DNA of 64,000 nt from Algoriphagus sp. Y33 (GCF_014838715.1 NZ_CP061947.1:3596001-3660000), one strand, 5' to 3'. Positions 52,602-62,012 are shown, counted from the first letter of the stretch. The notes: generated by a model not told the origin, from the sequence alone. A program made the numbers and translations.

Positions 52602-55600
52602 TTAGAAAGTGGTGGATAATCCAACGGTGAATGTCCTAGCCAACGGGTACGCGGCAAAGTCAAATCCGGGTGTAAGTGCCGAATGCCGGGTCGAAACATC
52701 AGGGTTTGAACCCGAGTAGTTGGTCCAGGTATACAGATTTTGTGCTGACGCATAGAGCCTCATGCTTTTCAGCCAAACCTTATTGAGAAACAACTCGCTG
52801 AAGCTATAACCCAAAGAAACCGTTTTCAACCGCAAAAAAGAGCCATCTTCGACCACTCTGCTGGTGTACCAGGTATCCTTTTTCCCTGCGGTCCTGAAAT
52901 ACTCCTCGCTAGGATTTTCGGGGCTCCATCGGTTCTCATAGACGGCGTACTGGTTCAGGGAAATCAGGTTTCTTGCGTTACCTTCGAAAAACAAACGGTT
53001 GGCGTTTATAATATCATTGCCATAAGACCATTGGAAAAAAACATTGATATCAAAACCTCTATATTTTAAGCTGTTGTTAAACCCGCCGCTATGGAAGGGG
53101 ATGCCCCTTCCTATTACCGTGAAATCCATTTCATTCACCAACAGGTCACCATTGATGTCACGGTATTTAATGTCGCCTGGTTGTATATTTGCCCGGGGTT
53201 GCCCATTGGTGGGAATGTTGTCTTTCAGAACATACTCGCCCAACACCTGATCGAAATCCCCGTACTGGTACACACCGTCCCAGATCAGTCCATACATTTG
53301 GCCGATAGGCTGTCCCACCTGTGCTATATAGGGATGGGTATTACTGAAATATTGGTCAAAGTTCACGTTTTCAAGCAACGAGGTCTGACCCTCGTTCAGC
53401 TCTATCACTTCATTGCGGTTAAAAGTGATATTGAAGTTGGTTCTCCACTCAAAATCTCCTTTTGCGATGTTTACGGTGTTTAGTGTAAGCTCTAGTCCCT
53501 CGTTCTTGATCTTACCGATATTCTTGTAGGCGGAAGCTGAATTATAAATATTCGTTAACCCTGTGGAATAAGGCAGATCAGCATTCAACAATACATTTTT
53601 GGTCATTTTACGATAAACATCCAGCGTAATCTCCAACCTGCCTTCCAGTACGGACAGGTCATAACCTATGTCCGTCTGCACGGTAGTTTCCCACTTAAGG
53701 TTTGGGTTGCCGTAATTTTCAAGTAATGCTCCTCTAATCGGTTCACTGTTGTTGAACGAGTACCCACCGGACCTTGGAATGGTTAGTGTCGACAAATAGG
53801 CGAAATCTGATACACGGTTGTTCCCGGTGGCACCATGGCTCAGCCTCAGTTTGGCATCGGTGATAAAGCTGATACCCTTCAGCAAATCCTCCTCCGACAT
53901 GCGCCATGCCAACGCTGCCGAAGGAAAGAATCCCCAGCGATTTCCTGGTGCGAACTTTGACGATCCGTCATACCTCGCCGATGAAGTAAGCATGTATTTG
54001 GATTTATAACTATAATTAAGCCGCCCAAGAAAAGATGCCAGTGCCCAGCTCGATCTGCCTGAAGTCCCAAAATTCTCAGCAGCCTCATCTAGGCCATCAA
54101 CCGCTGTACCTTCATTTAAGACCTGAATGGCAGAAAACCCATAATTCCCATCTTCCTGCTTTTGTATCGCCGTTCCGATGACAGCATTGAAGCTATGGAT
54201 ATTATTGTAGGTTTTCTTGAAGGTGAGTGTATTGGTATTGTTCCAGTTGTTTACCGGCCGGAAATAAATGAACCCATTTTGCTTTTGATCTCTTCTATCG
54301 TTCCCTGCGGTCGTCAAAGAATTGAAAAAACCTTCCCTCCTAACCATAATATTATTAATACCACCGGCCAGTTTCAGGGTAAGTTCGGGAATGATCGAGT
54401 ATTCGAAGAACCCGTTGGCCCTGAGGTTGTTCACTGCCGTTACACGATGTTCGTTCTTTGCCGATAATATTGGGTTTACCCTGAAATCCGTAGAGGGAAT
54501 GGTAGGGTCAAAAAGTTCATCCATGACGTTTTCATTTTCACCAGCCACCGGGCGGAATCCCCATACCGAAGCCATCAAGCTCAGATTTCCGTAAGTCAGG
54601 GAATTGGAAGAAGACTGCGTCATGATAGCACCGTATGTTTCCTCGCTGCTGTAGGCTATATCTGCGCCCACTTTAATTTTATTATTGATTTCCTGATCTA
54701 AGGTAATCCTTCCGGAATACCGTCTGAAGCCTGAATTGATGGCTATTCCTTCTTGGTTAAGTATATTTCCAGAAATAGAATAGTTTGTTTTACCATTTCC
54801 TCCCCGAATGGAAAGCTCATGGTTAAGTACGGGGGCATTTTGGTAAATCTGATCCTGCAGATCTATACTTTCAACGTTGCGATAATCTTCCAGCGATTTT
54901 CCGTTCGTGAAATAAATCTTGTCGGCTACTTCAGGATTTAGCTCACTTTGGTACTTCACGAATTGGTAAGCGTCCATCAGCTTGATGGGATTTGGGTTTT
55001 GTGAAATCCCGTAGTACATATTGTAAGAAATTTCCGGAGCTCCCATCTTTCCTCTCTTGGTTGTTATAATAATAACCCCGTTGGCTCCACGTGCACCATA
55101 TATTGCCGTTGCAGAAGCATCCTTGAGAACCGTCATTGATTCTATATCATTAAGATTCAAAGAATTGGCATAGGAATCTTCCATTGGAAAACCGTCAACT
55201 ACATATAGCGGTGCTGTAGAACCGGTAATGGAACCGACTCCCCGGATGATGATGTTGTTATTGGATCCCGGCTGGCCATCATTACCTGAAACCGTCACTC
55301 CCGCAACCCTTCCGGCAAGTGCCTCATCAAAGGACTTGACCGGTGCCTTTTGTACGTCTTCCATATCGACGGTTTCAATGGAGCCAGTCATGTCTTTTTT
55401 GGTCGTTGTCCCGTAACCAACCACTACTACCTCGGTTAGAGAGGTAATATCAACCTCCATAACCAGATCCACGACTTTCCGGTTGTCAATGGGTATTTCC
55501 TGGGTACGGTACCCAATAAATGAAAATACAAGTGTTCCGGGGCCATCAGGTACTTTTATTGTGTAGTTCCCCATGACATCCGTAACGGTACCGACAGCGG

Positions 55601-55748
55601 TACCTTTTAGCAGAATACTTACACCAGGAAGGCCTTCTCCGCTTTCTCCGTCGGAAACTGTACCCTTCAGGGTAATTTCCTGGCCAAATCCGGCTGATGC
55701 CCACATGAAGAACATCATCAGAAAGATTGGTTTGTAGAAATGTTTCAT
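52602..55748 (-). CDS. susC: SusC/RagA TonB-linked outer-membrane transporter
   Basis: 1048 aa from ATG 55748, the start that gives a proper signal peptide (FYKPIFLMMFFMWASAGFG). A carboxypeptidase-regulatory-like domain (about 25-105, GTVSDGESGEGLPGVSILLKGT) is followed by the TonB box and plug (VVVVGYGTTTKKDMTGS, then IIIRGVGSITGSTAPLYVVDGFPM), and a beta-barrel with the SusC end pattern LKTVSLGYSF near the C-terminus. No STN domain, so no FecI/FecR control is expected; a GntR operator lies upstream. Imports oligosaccharides freed at the surface. Confidence 0.95.
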   Translation of the reverse strand: MKHFYKPIFLMMFFMWASAGFGQEITLKGTVSDGESGEGLPGVSILLKGTAVGTVTDVMGNYTIKVPDGPGTLVFSFIGYRTQEIPIDNRKVVDLVMEVDITSLTEVVVVGYGTTTKKDMTGSIETVDMEDVQKAPVKSFDEALAGRVAGVTVSGNDGQPGSNNNIIIRGVGSITGSTAPLYVVDGFPMEDSYANSLNLNDIESMTVLKDASATAIYGARGANGVIIITTKRGKMGAPEISYNMYYGISQNPNPIKLMDAYQFVKYQSELNPEVADKIYFTNGKSLEDYRNVESIDLQDQIYQNAPVLNHELSIRGGNGKTNYSISGNILNQEGIAINSGFRRYSGRITLDQEINNKIKVGADIAYSSEETYGAIMTQSSSNSLTYGNLSLMASVWGFRPVAGENENVMDELFDPTIPSTDFRVNPILSAKNEHRVTAVNNLRANGFFEYSIIPELTLKLAGGINNIMVRREGFFNSLTTAGNDRRDQKQNGFIYFRPVNNWNNTNTLTFKKTYNNIHSFNAVIGTAIQKQEDGNYGFSAIQVLNEGTAVDGLDEAAENFGTSGRSSWALASFLGRLNYSYKSKYMLTSSARYDGSSKFAPGNRWGFFPSAALAWRMSEEDLLKGISFITDAKLRLSHGATGNNRVSDFAYLSTLTIPRSGGYSFNNSEPIRGALLENYGNPNLKWETTVQTDIGYDLSVLEGRLEITLDVYRKMTKNVLLNADLPYSTGLTNIYNSASAYKNIGKIKNEGLELTLNTVNIAKGDFEWRTNFNITFNRNEVIELNEGQTSLLENVNFDQYFSNTHPYIAQVGQPIGQMYGLIWDGVYQYGDFDQVLGEYVLKDNIPTNGQPRANIQPGDIKYRDINGDLLVNEMDFTVIGRGIPFHSGGFNNSLKYRGFDINVFFQWSYGNDIINANRLFFEGNARNLISLNQYAVYENRWSPENPSEEYFRTAGKKDTWYTSRVVEDGSFLRLKTVSLGYSFSELFLNKVWLKSMRLYASAQNLYTWTNYSGSNPDVSTRHSALTPGFDFAAYPLARTFTVGLSTTF

Positions 55749-55771
55749 AGCTTCAATAATAAATTTCAACG

Positions 55772-55788
55772 TTAACGCACTAAGTAAA
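55772..55788. promoter_or_regulatory. Locus operator copy 2
   Basis: TTAACGCACTAAGTAAA, 24 bp upstream of the susC start. Same element as at 49931, 57055 and 57219. Confidence 0.6.
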
Positions 55789-55811
55789 ATGTCACTAAAA
55801 TCCTTATGCTC

Positions 55812-57050
55812 CTATCTTAATAGAACTCGCACAGCTAAAGGGTTTAAGTTAGGGATGAAAATGAGCATAATGAGAAAAGTAAGAGGGTACATGATCCCTG
55901 CTACCAACCATAGCGGCCCATAGGAATAATTTTGCACGACCATTCCAATTAGAGGATTGACCAGCACTCCAGCCAATGCCCCGGCAGTTCCGGACAGTCC
56001 CACTACCGTTGAGGTCGCATATTTTCCAAATATATCCGAGATGGCAGTGATATAGTTGGTGATCCAAAATCCGTGGGCAAACATCATTATTGCCATAAAC
56101 CCAACAGCAAGTTCCACCGACGAAACCCGGGAAATAAAAGGCGCAATCAGGGTGAGTAGGGCTGCAGACCCCATAACCCATTTCCGGGCAGCATTTACCG
56201 AAAGGTTGTTCGCAATCAATTTATCGGATATCCATCCCCCTATGATGTTGGAAACTCCAAGCGCCATGAACGGTATCCAGAAAAGCTCTCCAATCCTATC
56301 AAAGGATAGTCCACGTTCCTCACTTAAGTACTTGGGCACCCAAAACATGAGAAAATAGAACACCGGATCCAATAAAAAACGCATTAGGACTAAGACACGT
56401 GCCGATCTGTTTTTTATGATCTCACGAAATGATATTCCTTCTGCCCGTTCGACCGGGGCATTTACTTCTTGGTCCTGAGTGGCGCCGCCCTTGTTTCTCC
56501 ATGAGATTGCTACCCATGCCAACACCCATAGAATGCCGAACAGCCCAGGAATAATGAAGGTCCAACGCCAGCCATAGGTGGAAGAAATAAGAATGGTAAG
56601 AGGCGGGGCCACTACTGCGCCGATTGCAGAACCGCCAATGGCAATCCCGTTTGCCAGTGCACGTTCTTTTCTTCCAAACCATTCATATACCGTTTTGGCA
56701 GCACCGGGAAAGCATCCCCCTTCCCCTATTCCGAGCAGAAACCTAAAAGCAAGTAAATGATAAAACCCGGTTATCACCCCATGTAAAACACTTGCTGTAG
56801 ACCATATCCCAACCGAAAGTGCAAGCCCAAGTTTTCCTCCGATTTTATCAATCAACCGTCCACCGATAGTAAACATCAACGCATAGCTGATAAGGAAACT
56901 AGTATTAATTATGCCGTATTGCACATCAGTAATGTTCAGCTCATCCTGTATCTTAATAATGGTCATTGACAGCACCTGTCTGTCGAGAAAATTAAGACCT
57001 GTAGCTATGAAGACCAGGATAAGTATAAACCATCGTATTTTTGCTTTCAT
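55812..57050 (-). CDS. MFS transporter (ACS family type)
   Basis: 412 aa with about 12 transmembrane helices. Sequence features of anion:cation symporter-type MFS proteins: NFLDRQVLSMTIIKIQDEL near the N-terminus, FLLGIGEGGCFPGAAKTVYEWFGRKER in the helix 4-5 region, and the loop after helix 6. Members often carry hexuronates, glucarate or other sugar acids. Probably imports the monosaccharide or sugar acid released in the periplasm. Ends 64 bp upstream of susC start, in the same direction; an operator lies on each side of the gap. Confidence 0.8.
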   Translation of the reverse strand: MKAKIRWFILILVFIATGLNFLDRQVLSMTIIKIQDELNITDVQYGIINTSFLISYALMFTIGGRLIDKIGGKLGLALSVGIWSTASVLHGVITGFYHLLAFRFLLGIGEGGCFPGAAKTVYEWFGRKERALANGIAIGGSAIGAVVAPPLTILISSTYGWRWTFIIPGLFGILWVLAWVAISWRNKGGATQDQEVNAPVERAEGISFREIIKNRSARVLVLMRFLLDPVFYFLMFWVPKYLSEERGLSFDRIGELFWIPFMALGVSNIIGGWISDKLIANNLSVNAARKWVMGSAALLTLIAPFISRVSSVELAVGFMAIMMFAHGFWITNYITAISDIFGKYATSTVVGLSGTAGALAGVLVNPLIGMVVQNYSYGPLWLVAGIMYPLTFLIMLIFIPNLNPLAVRVLLR

Positions 57051-57054
57051 CAGC

Positions 57055-57072
57055 TTAACGCTCTAAGTATTA
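57055..57072. promoter_or_regulatory. Locus operator copy 3
   Basis: TTAACGCTCTAAGTATTA, five bases upstream of the MFS start codon; one position differs from the others. Too close to the start for a promoter, so binding here would block elongation or translation initiation region. Confidence 0.55.
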
Positions 57073-57218
57073 TTTTTCAATAATAGAAGTTTGATTTATT
57101 AAAAACAAATAATCGAGATTTAATTTTCAATTTTTAGCGCAACCCCGATAATTATATCAATTAAATAGGTGTTTACGAAATTTATGGATGGCAGAAGAGC
57201 GTTCGGCAACAAAAAATA

Positions 57219-57235
57219 TTAACGCACTAAGCATC
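57219..57235. promoter_or_regulatory. Locus operator copy 4
   Basis: TTAACGCACTAAGCATC, 169 bp upstream of the MFS start and downstream of the GntR stop. With copy 3 it may form a looped pair around the MFS promoter. Confidence 0.55.
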
Positions 57236-57308
57236 AACAACGTAATTCCATTTGTAGGAAAAGTATTTATAAAAAAAACAGTGCCAAGCTATTTTTCACA
57301 ATAGATAA

Positions 57309-58091
57309 TCATTTGTCTGCATGGTTTGTTTCTGGAGTAGACGATTCGCTATAATATTCGGGATTGGCGACAATGGCAAATTTATATTTGTCTCCACGAT
57401 AGTAAGATTTCTCAATTTCAACGACTGTATCTGAATAACACAGAACTACACTGTCAAGCACAAAGGCAGGCAAAGGATCCGAAACTTCAAAATTATTTCC
57501 TTCTGCTTGAGGCATCAGGATCATTGTGCTAAGGTTTTGTTTAATATCTGAGATCTTAAGATCGTACTTGTCTTCGTAGATTTTGAAATATGAAATCTCG
57601 GTAGACATCTTATTAATCTTGGGACAAAGCTTGAGAGAAATGTACTTAATTTCATCTTTCAGCACAATATCGTTGGCATAGCGCACTTGATGGATTTTGA
57701 GAATAGGGCCTTCCATGATATAGTGCTTTCCACTGATCTCAGAGGAAACCCCGTGATTTAATATTGTTTTTTCCAGTACAATATTTTTCGGATTAAAACC
57801 TTCTGCCTTCAAACTCTCATTGAACCCCCTCCGGGTAGAATCAATAGACCCCAGAGTGCGGAGAATGCGATGATCTTCGTTCCTGTTCAAAACAAAAGTC
57901 CCTTTTCCCTTTATTCGCTGGGCCCAACCTCTAGATTCGATTTCCAGAAGACTTTTGCGGGCTGTAGTATTGCTTACTTCATATCGTTTTATCAGTTCAT
58001 TCTCAGAGGGCACCCTATCTCCCGGTTGTAATTCCCTGGATTTTATTTTCTCAATGATATCTTCACTAATAGATATGAATTTTGGTTTCAT
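57309..58091 (-). CDS. GntR-family (UTRA) transcriptional regulator
   Basis: 260 aa from ATG 58091; the longer frame from 58121 adds ten unlikely residues. N-terminal winged helix with LQPGDRVPSENELIKRYEVSNTTARKSLLEIESRGWAQRIKGKGTFV (25-70) is GntR type. The C-terminal UTRA-like effector domain (about 95-240) would bind a sugar or sugar phosphate from the locus. Probably controls the locus through the TTAACGCACTAAGTA elements. Same strand, upstream of the MFS gene. Confidence 0.85.
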   Translation of the reverse strand: MKPKFISISEDIIEKIKSRELQPGDRVPSENELIKRYEVSNTTARKSLLEIESRGWAQRIKGKGTFVLNRNEDHRILRTLGSIDSTRRGFNESLKAEGFNPKNIVLEKTILNHGVSSEISGKHYIMEGPILKIHQVRYANDIVLKDEIKYISLKLCPKINKMSTEISYFKIYEDKYDLKISDIKQNLSTMILMPQAEGNNFEVSDPLPAFVLDSVVLCYSDTVVEIEKSYYRGDKYKFAIVANPEYYSESSTPETNHADK

Positions 58092-58543
58092 GTTATCGTT
58101 ATTTTCAAAATGTTGCCCCACTTACTTGATATTTTTTACGGTTTGCCTTACTACGAAAGTAACGAATGTAAAGTAAAGTAGGGTGTTGGAGACAATACAC
58201 ATTGGGGTAATAGCCTTAAATTTTCAGAATTCTATCCTATAGACTATGCTTATTTCTGAAGCATTCCGAATGCATAGGACAGATCCAATCCGGAAGTCGT
58301 AAAAGATAATAACTTCCCGCTTATCCCCAGCTCATCATCTATGGCCGATATACGTAAAAAATGTTTGTGCATCACAAAAAATTGTCTGGCCAGGGATTCT
58401 GGGATCATAGGATGGTGGTGGATATAGAAATAACCACTAAAATTATCACTTCATTTCTCAATACGTAATGCCTCTTTTCACCCCAAAGGAAACCGATATG
58501 CTAACCGAAAAGGATGGAATTAATTTTGAATAAAGGGCTATTA
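58092..58543. other. Intergenic region, GntR promoter side
   Basis: No gene is seen. A TTACTTTCG segment near 58156 on the minus strand may be the GntR promoter's -7 box. The rest shows no repeat or RNA feature I can support. Confidence 0.4.
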
Positions 58544-58565
58544 AAGTGGGACTTTCGTCCCACTT
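58544..58565 (-). terminator. Terminator after the DapA-family gene
   Basis: AAGTGGGAC and GTCCCACTT form a perfect 9-bp stem with a 4-base loop, and a T-rich tail on the minus strand. It starts 4 bp beyond the stop codon region. Confidence 0.75.
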
Positions 58566-58569
58566 CATT

Positions 58570-59451
58570 TTACCTGAGTGTAGTTAGGATCGACCTCAAT
58601 TCCTGTGATTCAATGGATGAAAGTGGTTTTAATGGACTTCTTAAATTTCCACCTTCTTCTCCTATAATCGTTAACCCTGCTTTAATTGATCTGGGCAACC
58701 CTTTGTTTACAATAAACCTTAATAAATGAATCTGCTCGTAGAATATTTTTTGGGCTAATGGTAAATCGCTTTTTACCATGGCTTCATAAAGTCCTAAGTT
58801 CAGCTTGGGTATCAGATTAGGAGCTGCTGTGCACCACCCGGCTGCACCTGCTGCAAATGCAGCCAGAGCTAATGGATTTGAACCATTATAAAATGCTACA
58901 TCTTCCCCCAGTTCTTTTCGTAGGTAGTGCATCCGCTGAACATCTCCGGTACTTTCCTTTATCATAGTGACATTGGGTATCTGAAGCAACCGTTTAAGCA
59001 ATGCAGGAGACATATCCACTCCACCGGTGGCAGGATTATTATAAGCCATGATCGGGATAGAAACCTGTTCGGCAACAGCATCATAGTGCTTAACTATTTC
59101 ATCATCGGTTAATTTCCAATAACTCATTGGAATAATCATTAAGGCAGTTGCCCCTGCTTTTTCCGCAAACCTGGCGTGGTAAACGGTGCGTTCTGTTGTC
59201 AGGTTGGAAACGCCCACCACTACAGGAACACGTGCATTTACTTGTTGGATAGTAGCTTCCGTAACCGCTTCTTTCTCTTCATCGGTAAGATATGGAAGAA
59301 CTCCTGTGCTCCCCAGAGGCGCGATGCCGTGTGAACCGTTGGCAATAAGCCTTTCTACCATAGTCTTAAAAAGCGGAATATCAACTTTCTCATCTATGTC
59401 GAATGGTGTAATCGGATAGGCAATAATTCCTTTTAAAGGTATATTTTTCAT
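58570..59451 (-). CDS. DapA/NanA-family aldolase or dehydratase
   Basis: 293 aa TIM barrel. Schiff-base Lys is in TMIKESTG (near 165), and the Tyr is in IMAYNNPATGG (near 137). GSTGVLPYLTDEEK is the carboxylate-binding loop. The family includes dihydrodipicolinate synthase, N-acetylneuraminate lyase and 2-keto-3-deoxy sugar acid aldolases. The genomic position beside a sugar locus and the lack of lysine genes argue for a sugar-acid catabolic role. Not overlapped by the operator regulon, and transcribed with its own terminator. Confidence 0.75.
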   Translation of the reverse strand: MKNIPLKGIIAYPITPFDIDEKVDIPLFKTMVERLIANGSHGIAPLGSTGVLPYLTDEEKEAVTEATIQQVNARVPVVVGVSNLTTERTVYHARFAEKAGATALMIIPMSYWKLTDDEIVKHYDAVAEQVSIPIMAYNNPATGGVDMSPALLKRLLQIPNVTMIKESTGDVQRMHYLRKELGEDVAFYNGSNPLALAAFAAGAAGWCTAAPNLIPKLNLGLYEAMVKSDLPLAQKIFYEQIHLLRFIVNKGLPRSIKAGLTIIGEEGGNLRSPLKPLSSIESQELRSILTTLR

Positions 59452-59562
59452 CTATATATAATTTCTTTTAATGGTCAGATGGAATCTCGCAGGATTATAA
59501 TCATCTCTGTGAGTGTCGTTTACGACATACTCGATTTCATCGTATGAATCAGTTTAGTTTGA

Positions 59563-59594
59563 AAAAATGTCCCTTTCCAGGAAGGGACATTTTT
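59563..59594. terminator. Terminator between the cupin and DapA-family genes
   Basis: AAAAATGTCCCTT and AAGGGACATTTTT pair perfectly around six bases, with A and T runs on both sides. It begins 4 bp after the cupin stop and can work in both directions. Confidence 0.8.
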
Positions 59595-59597
59595 AAT

Positions 59598-60059
59598 TTA
59601 CAGGTCTCGGCCTTCTTCTTCTCGAAGGGCTACTCCCAAGTTTTGTAACTGTGGTGCATTTTCGCATGCAATGTATTTTGCTTCTTTTTTGCGGCTGCGG
59701 TTTCCGTGCCTGTGCCAAGCCCAGGAAGGAATATATACAGCATCACCTGCCTGCCATTCCACTTTTTCTCCTTCAATTTCTGTCCAGCCCTCCCCTTCAA
59801 TTACATATAAAACTGTTTCGTAAGTGTGTCGGTGGCGGTTGGTGATTTGGTCATTTAAAAGTCCTCCGATTGTCATACTGACATTTTTGGTCGGTAAGTC
59901 AACAAAGAATACGGGATGCTTCCTTTCGGTGGAAAATTGGTCATGTTGGCCGGCCTGCTCCACATTTTTGTGGATGAGCTTAGTGGGTTTTACATACCTA
60001 GGACGGTCAAATGTTTCATGAAAATCCTTTGAGCTGAATTGCTTTTCTTCAAGTTTCAT
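59598..60059 (-). CDS. Cupin-domain protein
   Basis: 153 aa small cupin. Metal-binding motif 1 is NRHRHTYETVLYVIEGEGWTEIEG (near 75-98) with two His and a Glu; motif 2 is the WAWHRHGN segment near 120. Likely a small sensory or isomerase-type enzyme, function not determined. It is divergent from the MocR gene with a 98-bp gap that holds a perfect inverted repeat, so it is a probable target of that regulator. Confidence 0.7.
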   Translation of the reverse strand: MKLEEKQFSSKDFHETFDRPRYVKPTKLIHKNVEQAGQHDQFSTERKHPVFFVDLPTKNVSMTIGGLLNDQITNRHRHTYETVLYVIEGEGWTEIEGEKVEWQAGDAVYIPSWAWHRHGNRSRKKEAKYIACENAPQLQNLGVALREEEGRDL

Positions 60060-60112
60060 TTTCTGAAAATTTTAAGTTGTTGCGTTATTGCGAAACAAAA
60101 ATCTGAAATATT

Positions 60113-60156
60113 TGGACTATCTTAGTGGCTCAGTTTTAAATAAAACAGATAGTCCA
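60113..60156. promoter_or_regulatory. Inverted-repeat operator of the MocR-type gene
   Basis: TGGACTATCT (60113-60122) and AGATAGTCCA (60147-60156) are exact complements 24 bases apart. The right arm touches the MocR start codon, and TATCTTAG in the left arm could be a promoter box. Probably the MocR protein's own binding site. Confidence 0.6.
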
Positions 60157-60157
60157 G

Positions 60158-61576
60158 ATGCTTAGACCTTGGGAACTCCAAATCGACCTTGACTTGAAGG
60201 ATACAAAAGCTGTTTATTTACAGATAGCTGATGCGATTATAGATGCCATCAAAAAGAACAAACTTAAAAGCGGTGATTGTCTGCCAGGTAGCCGTAAACT
60301 TGCCAGCCTATTAAAAGTTAACCGTAACACCGTAGTGCAAGCCCTTAATGTACTTTTGATCGAAGGTTGGTTGACTACGGTTGAGCGTAAAGGAATTTTT
60401 GTAGCGGAAATCCTTCCTGCCGGTTCAAGAGTTTTTTCTCAGGATATTGATTATCCGACGGAGAAGAATAGACCAAACCCCAAACCTTCTATCGTGTTTG
60501 ACGATGGTTTTCCAGATAGCAAACTTGCCCCAATTGATGCGTTAGCCAAGGCTTACAGAGAAATTTTTAGCCGAAAAGGAAGAAGGCAACTGATGGGATA
60601 CTCAGAGGCTCAAGGCGATTACCCATTTAGAGAAGCCATCAGCCAAATGCTGAATTTCAAACGAAATCTTACTACAGATCCAAGCCAAATTGTAGTTACA
60701 CGTGGTAGCCAAATGGCGATGTTCCTGACTTCCCATTGTATAATTGATAAAGGTGATATGGTGATAATTGAGAATCCGGGCTATAAACCTGCTTGGCTAG
60801 CCTTTGAAAATGCCGGGGCAAAGTTGGTTCCCGTCGGGGTGGATGAGCAAGGCATCGTGGTAGAGGAAATAAGGGAGATCTTAAAAAAGCATACCATCAA
60901 AGCTATTTATATAACTCCACATCATCAGTTCCCCACTACGGTAACTCTTAGTATAAAGAGACGATATGAACTCATTGAGCTTAGTAATATCCATAATTTC
61001 TACCTGATTGAAGATGACTATGATCACGAGTTCCATTTTGCGGCCCGACCGGTTTTTCCTGTTGGAAGTTTGGCACATATAGACAACTATGTTTATATCG
61101 GAACAATGAGTAAAATTGTCGCTCCTGCACTGCGGATAGGATATTTATTCACAAATCAAACCTTGACAGATAAAATAGTGGCACTGCGTAAAATAATAGA
61201 TGTCCAGGGAGATTCCATGATGGAACAGGCTGTATTAGAACTCATTAAAGAAGGGGCGATTAAGCGGCACTTGAAAAGGGTGAGTGCCATTTATTTGAAA
61301 AAAAGAGACTACTTTGAAAATCTGCTCACAGCACATCTGAATACCAGGGTGGATTTCCAAAAACCAAACGGAGGCCTTGCCTTTTGGCTGAAACCAAAAA
61401 AAGAGATCGATATTTTTGATCTGGCAGCCCGGTTGGAAAGAAAAGGGATTTTAATTTTAACCCCTGACAAATACAGTTATAGGGAGCCGATAATGGGGTT
61501 AAGGCTTGGTTTTGCTTCGTTGACAGAAGATCAACTGGAAACGGGAATAAAAACTCTTGTACCACTATTAGACTGA
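60158..61576 (+). CDS. MocR-type regulator (GntR HTH - aminotransferase fusion)
   Basis: 472 aa. N-terminal winged helix (about 12-80, LKSGDCLPGSRKLASLLKVNRNTVVQALNVL), a linker, and a class I aminotransferase-like domain. The PLP-binding Lys is in GTMSKIVAPALRIGYL near residue 317, and the cofactor-contacting region EDDYDHEFHF precedes it. Such regulators, for example PdxR, sense PLP or related amines. The left neighbour on the minus strand is the cupin. The gene is one of few plus-strand genes in this part. Confidence 0.85.
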   Translation: MLRPWELQIDLDLKDTKAVYLQIADAIIDAIKKNKLKSGDCLPGSRKLASLLKVNRNTVVQALNVLLIEGWLTTVERKGIFVAEILPAGSRVFSQDIDYPTEKNRPNPKPSIVFDDGFPDSKLAPIDALAKAYREIFSRKGRRQLMGYSEAQGDYPFREAISQMLNFKRNLTTDPSQIVVTRGSQMAMFLTSHCIIDKGDMVIIENPGYKPAWLAFENAGAKLVPVGVDEQGIVVEEIREILKKHTIKAIYITPHHQFPTTVTLSIKRRYELIELSNIHNFYLIEDDYDHEFHFAARPVFPVGSLAHIDNYVYIGTMSKIVAPALRIGYLFTNQTLTDKIVALRKIIDVQGDSMMEQAVLELIKEGAIKRHLKRVSAIYLKKRDYFENLLTAHLNTRVDFQKPNGGLAFWLKPKKEIDIFDLAARLERKGILILTPDKYSYREPIMGLRLGFASLTEDQLETGIKTLVPLLD

Positions 61577-61699
61577 TTCATATTCGGGGAAATCAACCTG
61601 CAAATCCGTTGTGGCAAACTTTTCCTGCAGGAATTTATACAATAGTTCTGTCCAATTGTTGCTTTTAATATGTGAACGGGTACCCTGCATTGTTCTTCA

Positions 61700-61862
61700 T
61701 CAATAATAATCGGGGAATCACACTTGTTCGAGTTCTTCAATGATCGGTTCATTAAACTTCTGGAAGATACCGGATGATCCTTTCGCTTTTTGTAAGTTAT
61801 CCCTTCCTCTTCAAAAGGAATACCCCCCATTTCTCTTAGCGACGTTTTTGTATGCCTTTTCA
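61700..61862 (-). pseudogene. ardC-like gene remnant
   Basis: Minus strand from ATG 61862: a Lys/Arg-rich start, then a frameshift and GSSGIFQKFNEPIIEELEQV read in another frame, matching the region GSSDIYRKFTDLIIEKLEQG of the intact ardC-like protein. Homology stops near 61706. The remnant sits behind a matching, partly decayed leader RNA. Confidence 0.75.
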
Positions 61863-61890
61863 TAGTCTTTTGTGTTTTGGTTTGACAAAT

Positions 61891-62012
61891 ACTTATGAAG
61901 CTGCGCCAGCCTGAGACCGGCACTAAGTGCAAGAGGAAACGGAATAAACCAGCAAGGGCAAGAGCGCAAGCTTTATGCCGTAGTCTCTTGCCTCGTGTGA
62001 CGGGATCAGGCT
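61891..62012 (-). ncRNA. radC RNA motif, orphan decayed copy
   Basis: Closely related to the ardC leader at 28451-28572, with GCCTGA/TCAGGC outer stem and GCAGCTTCATAA. The apical hairpin is damaged: CGGCATAAAGCTT in place of CGGCATAAAGCCG, so the second half of the small stem no longer pairs. It leads only to the ardC remnant. The following 62013-62297 has no gene. Confidence 0.7.
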
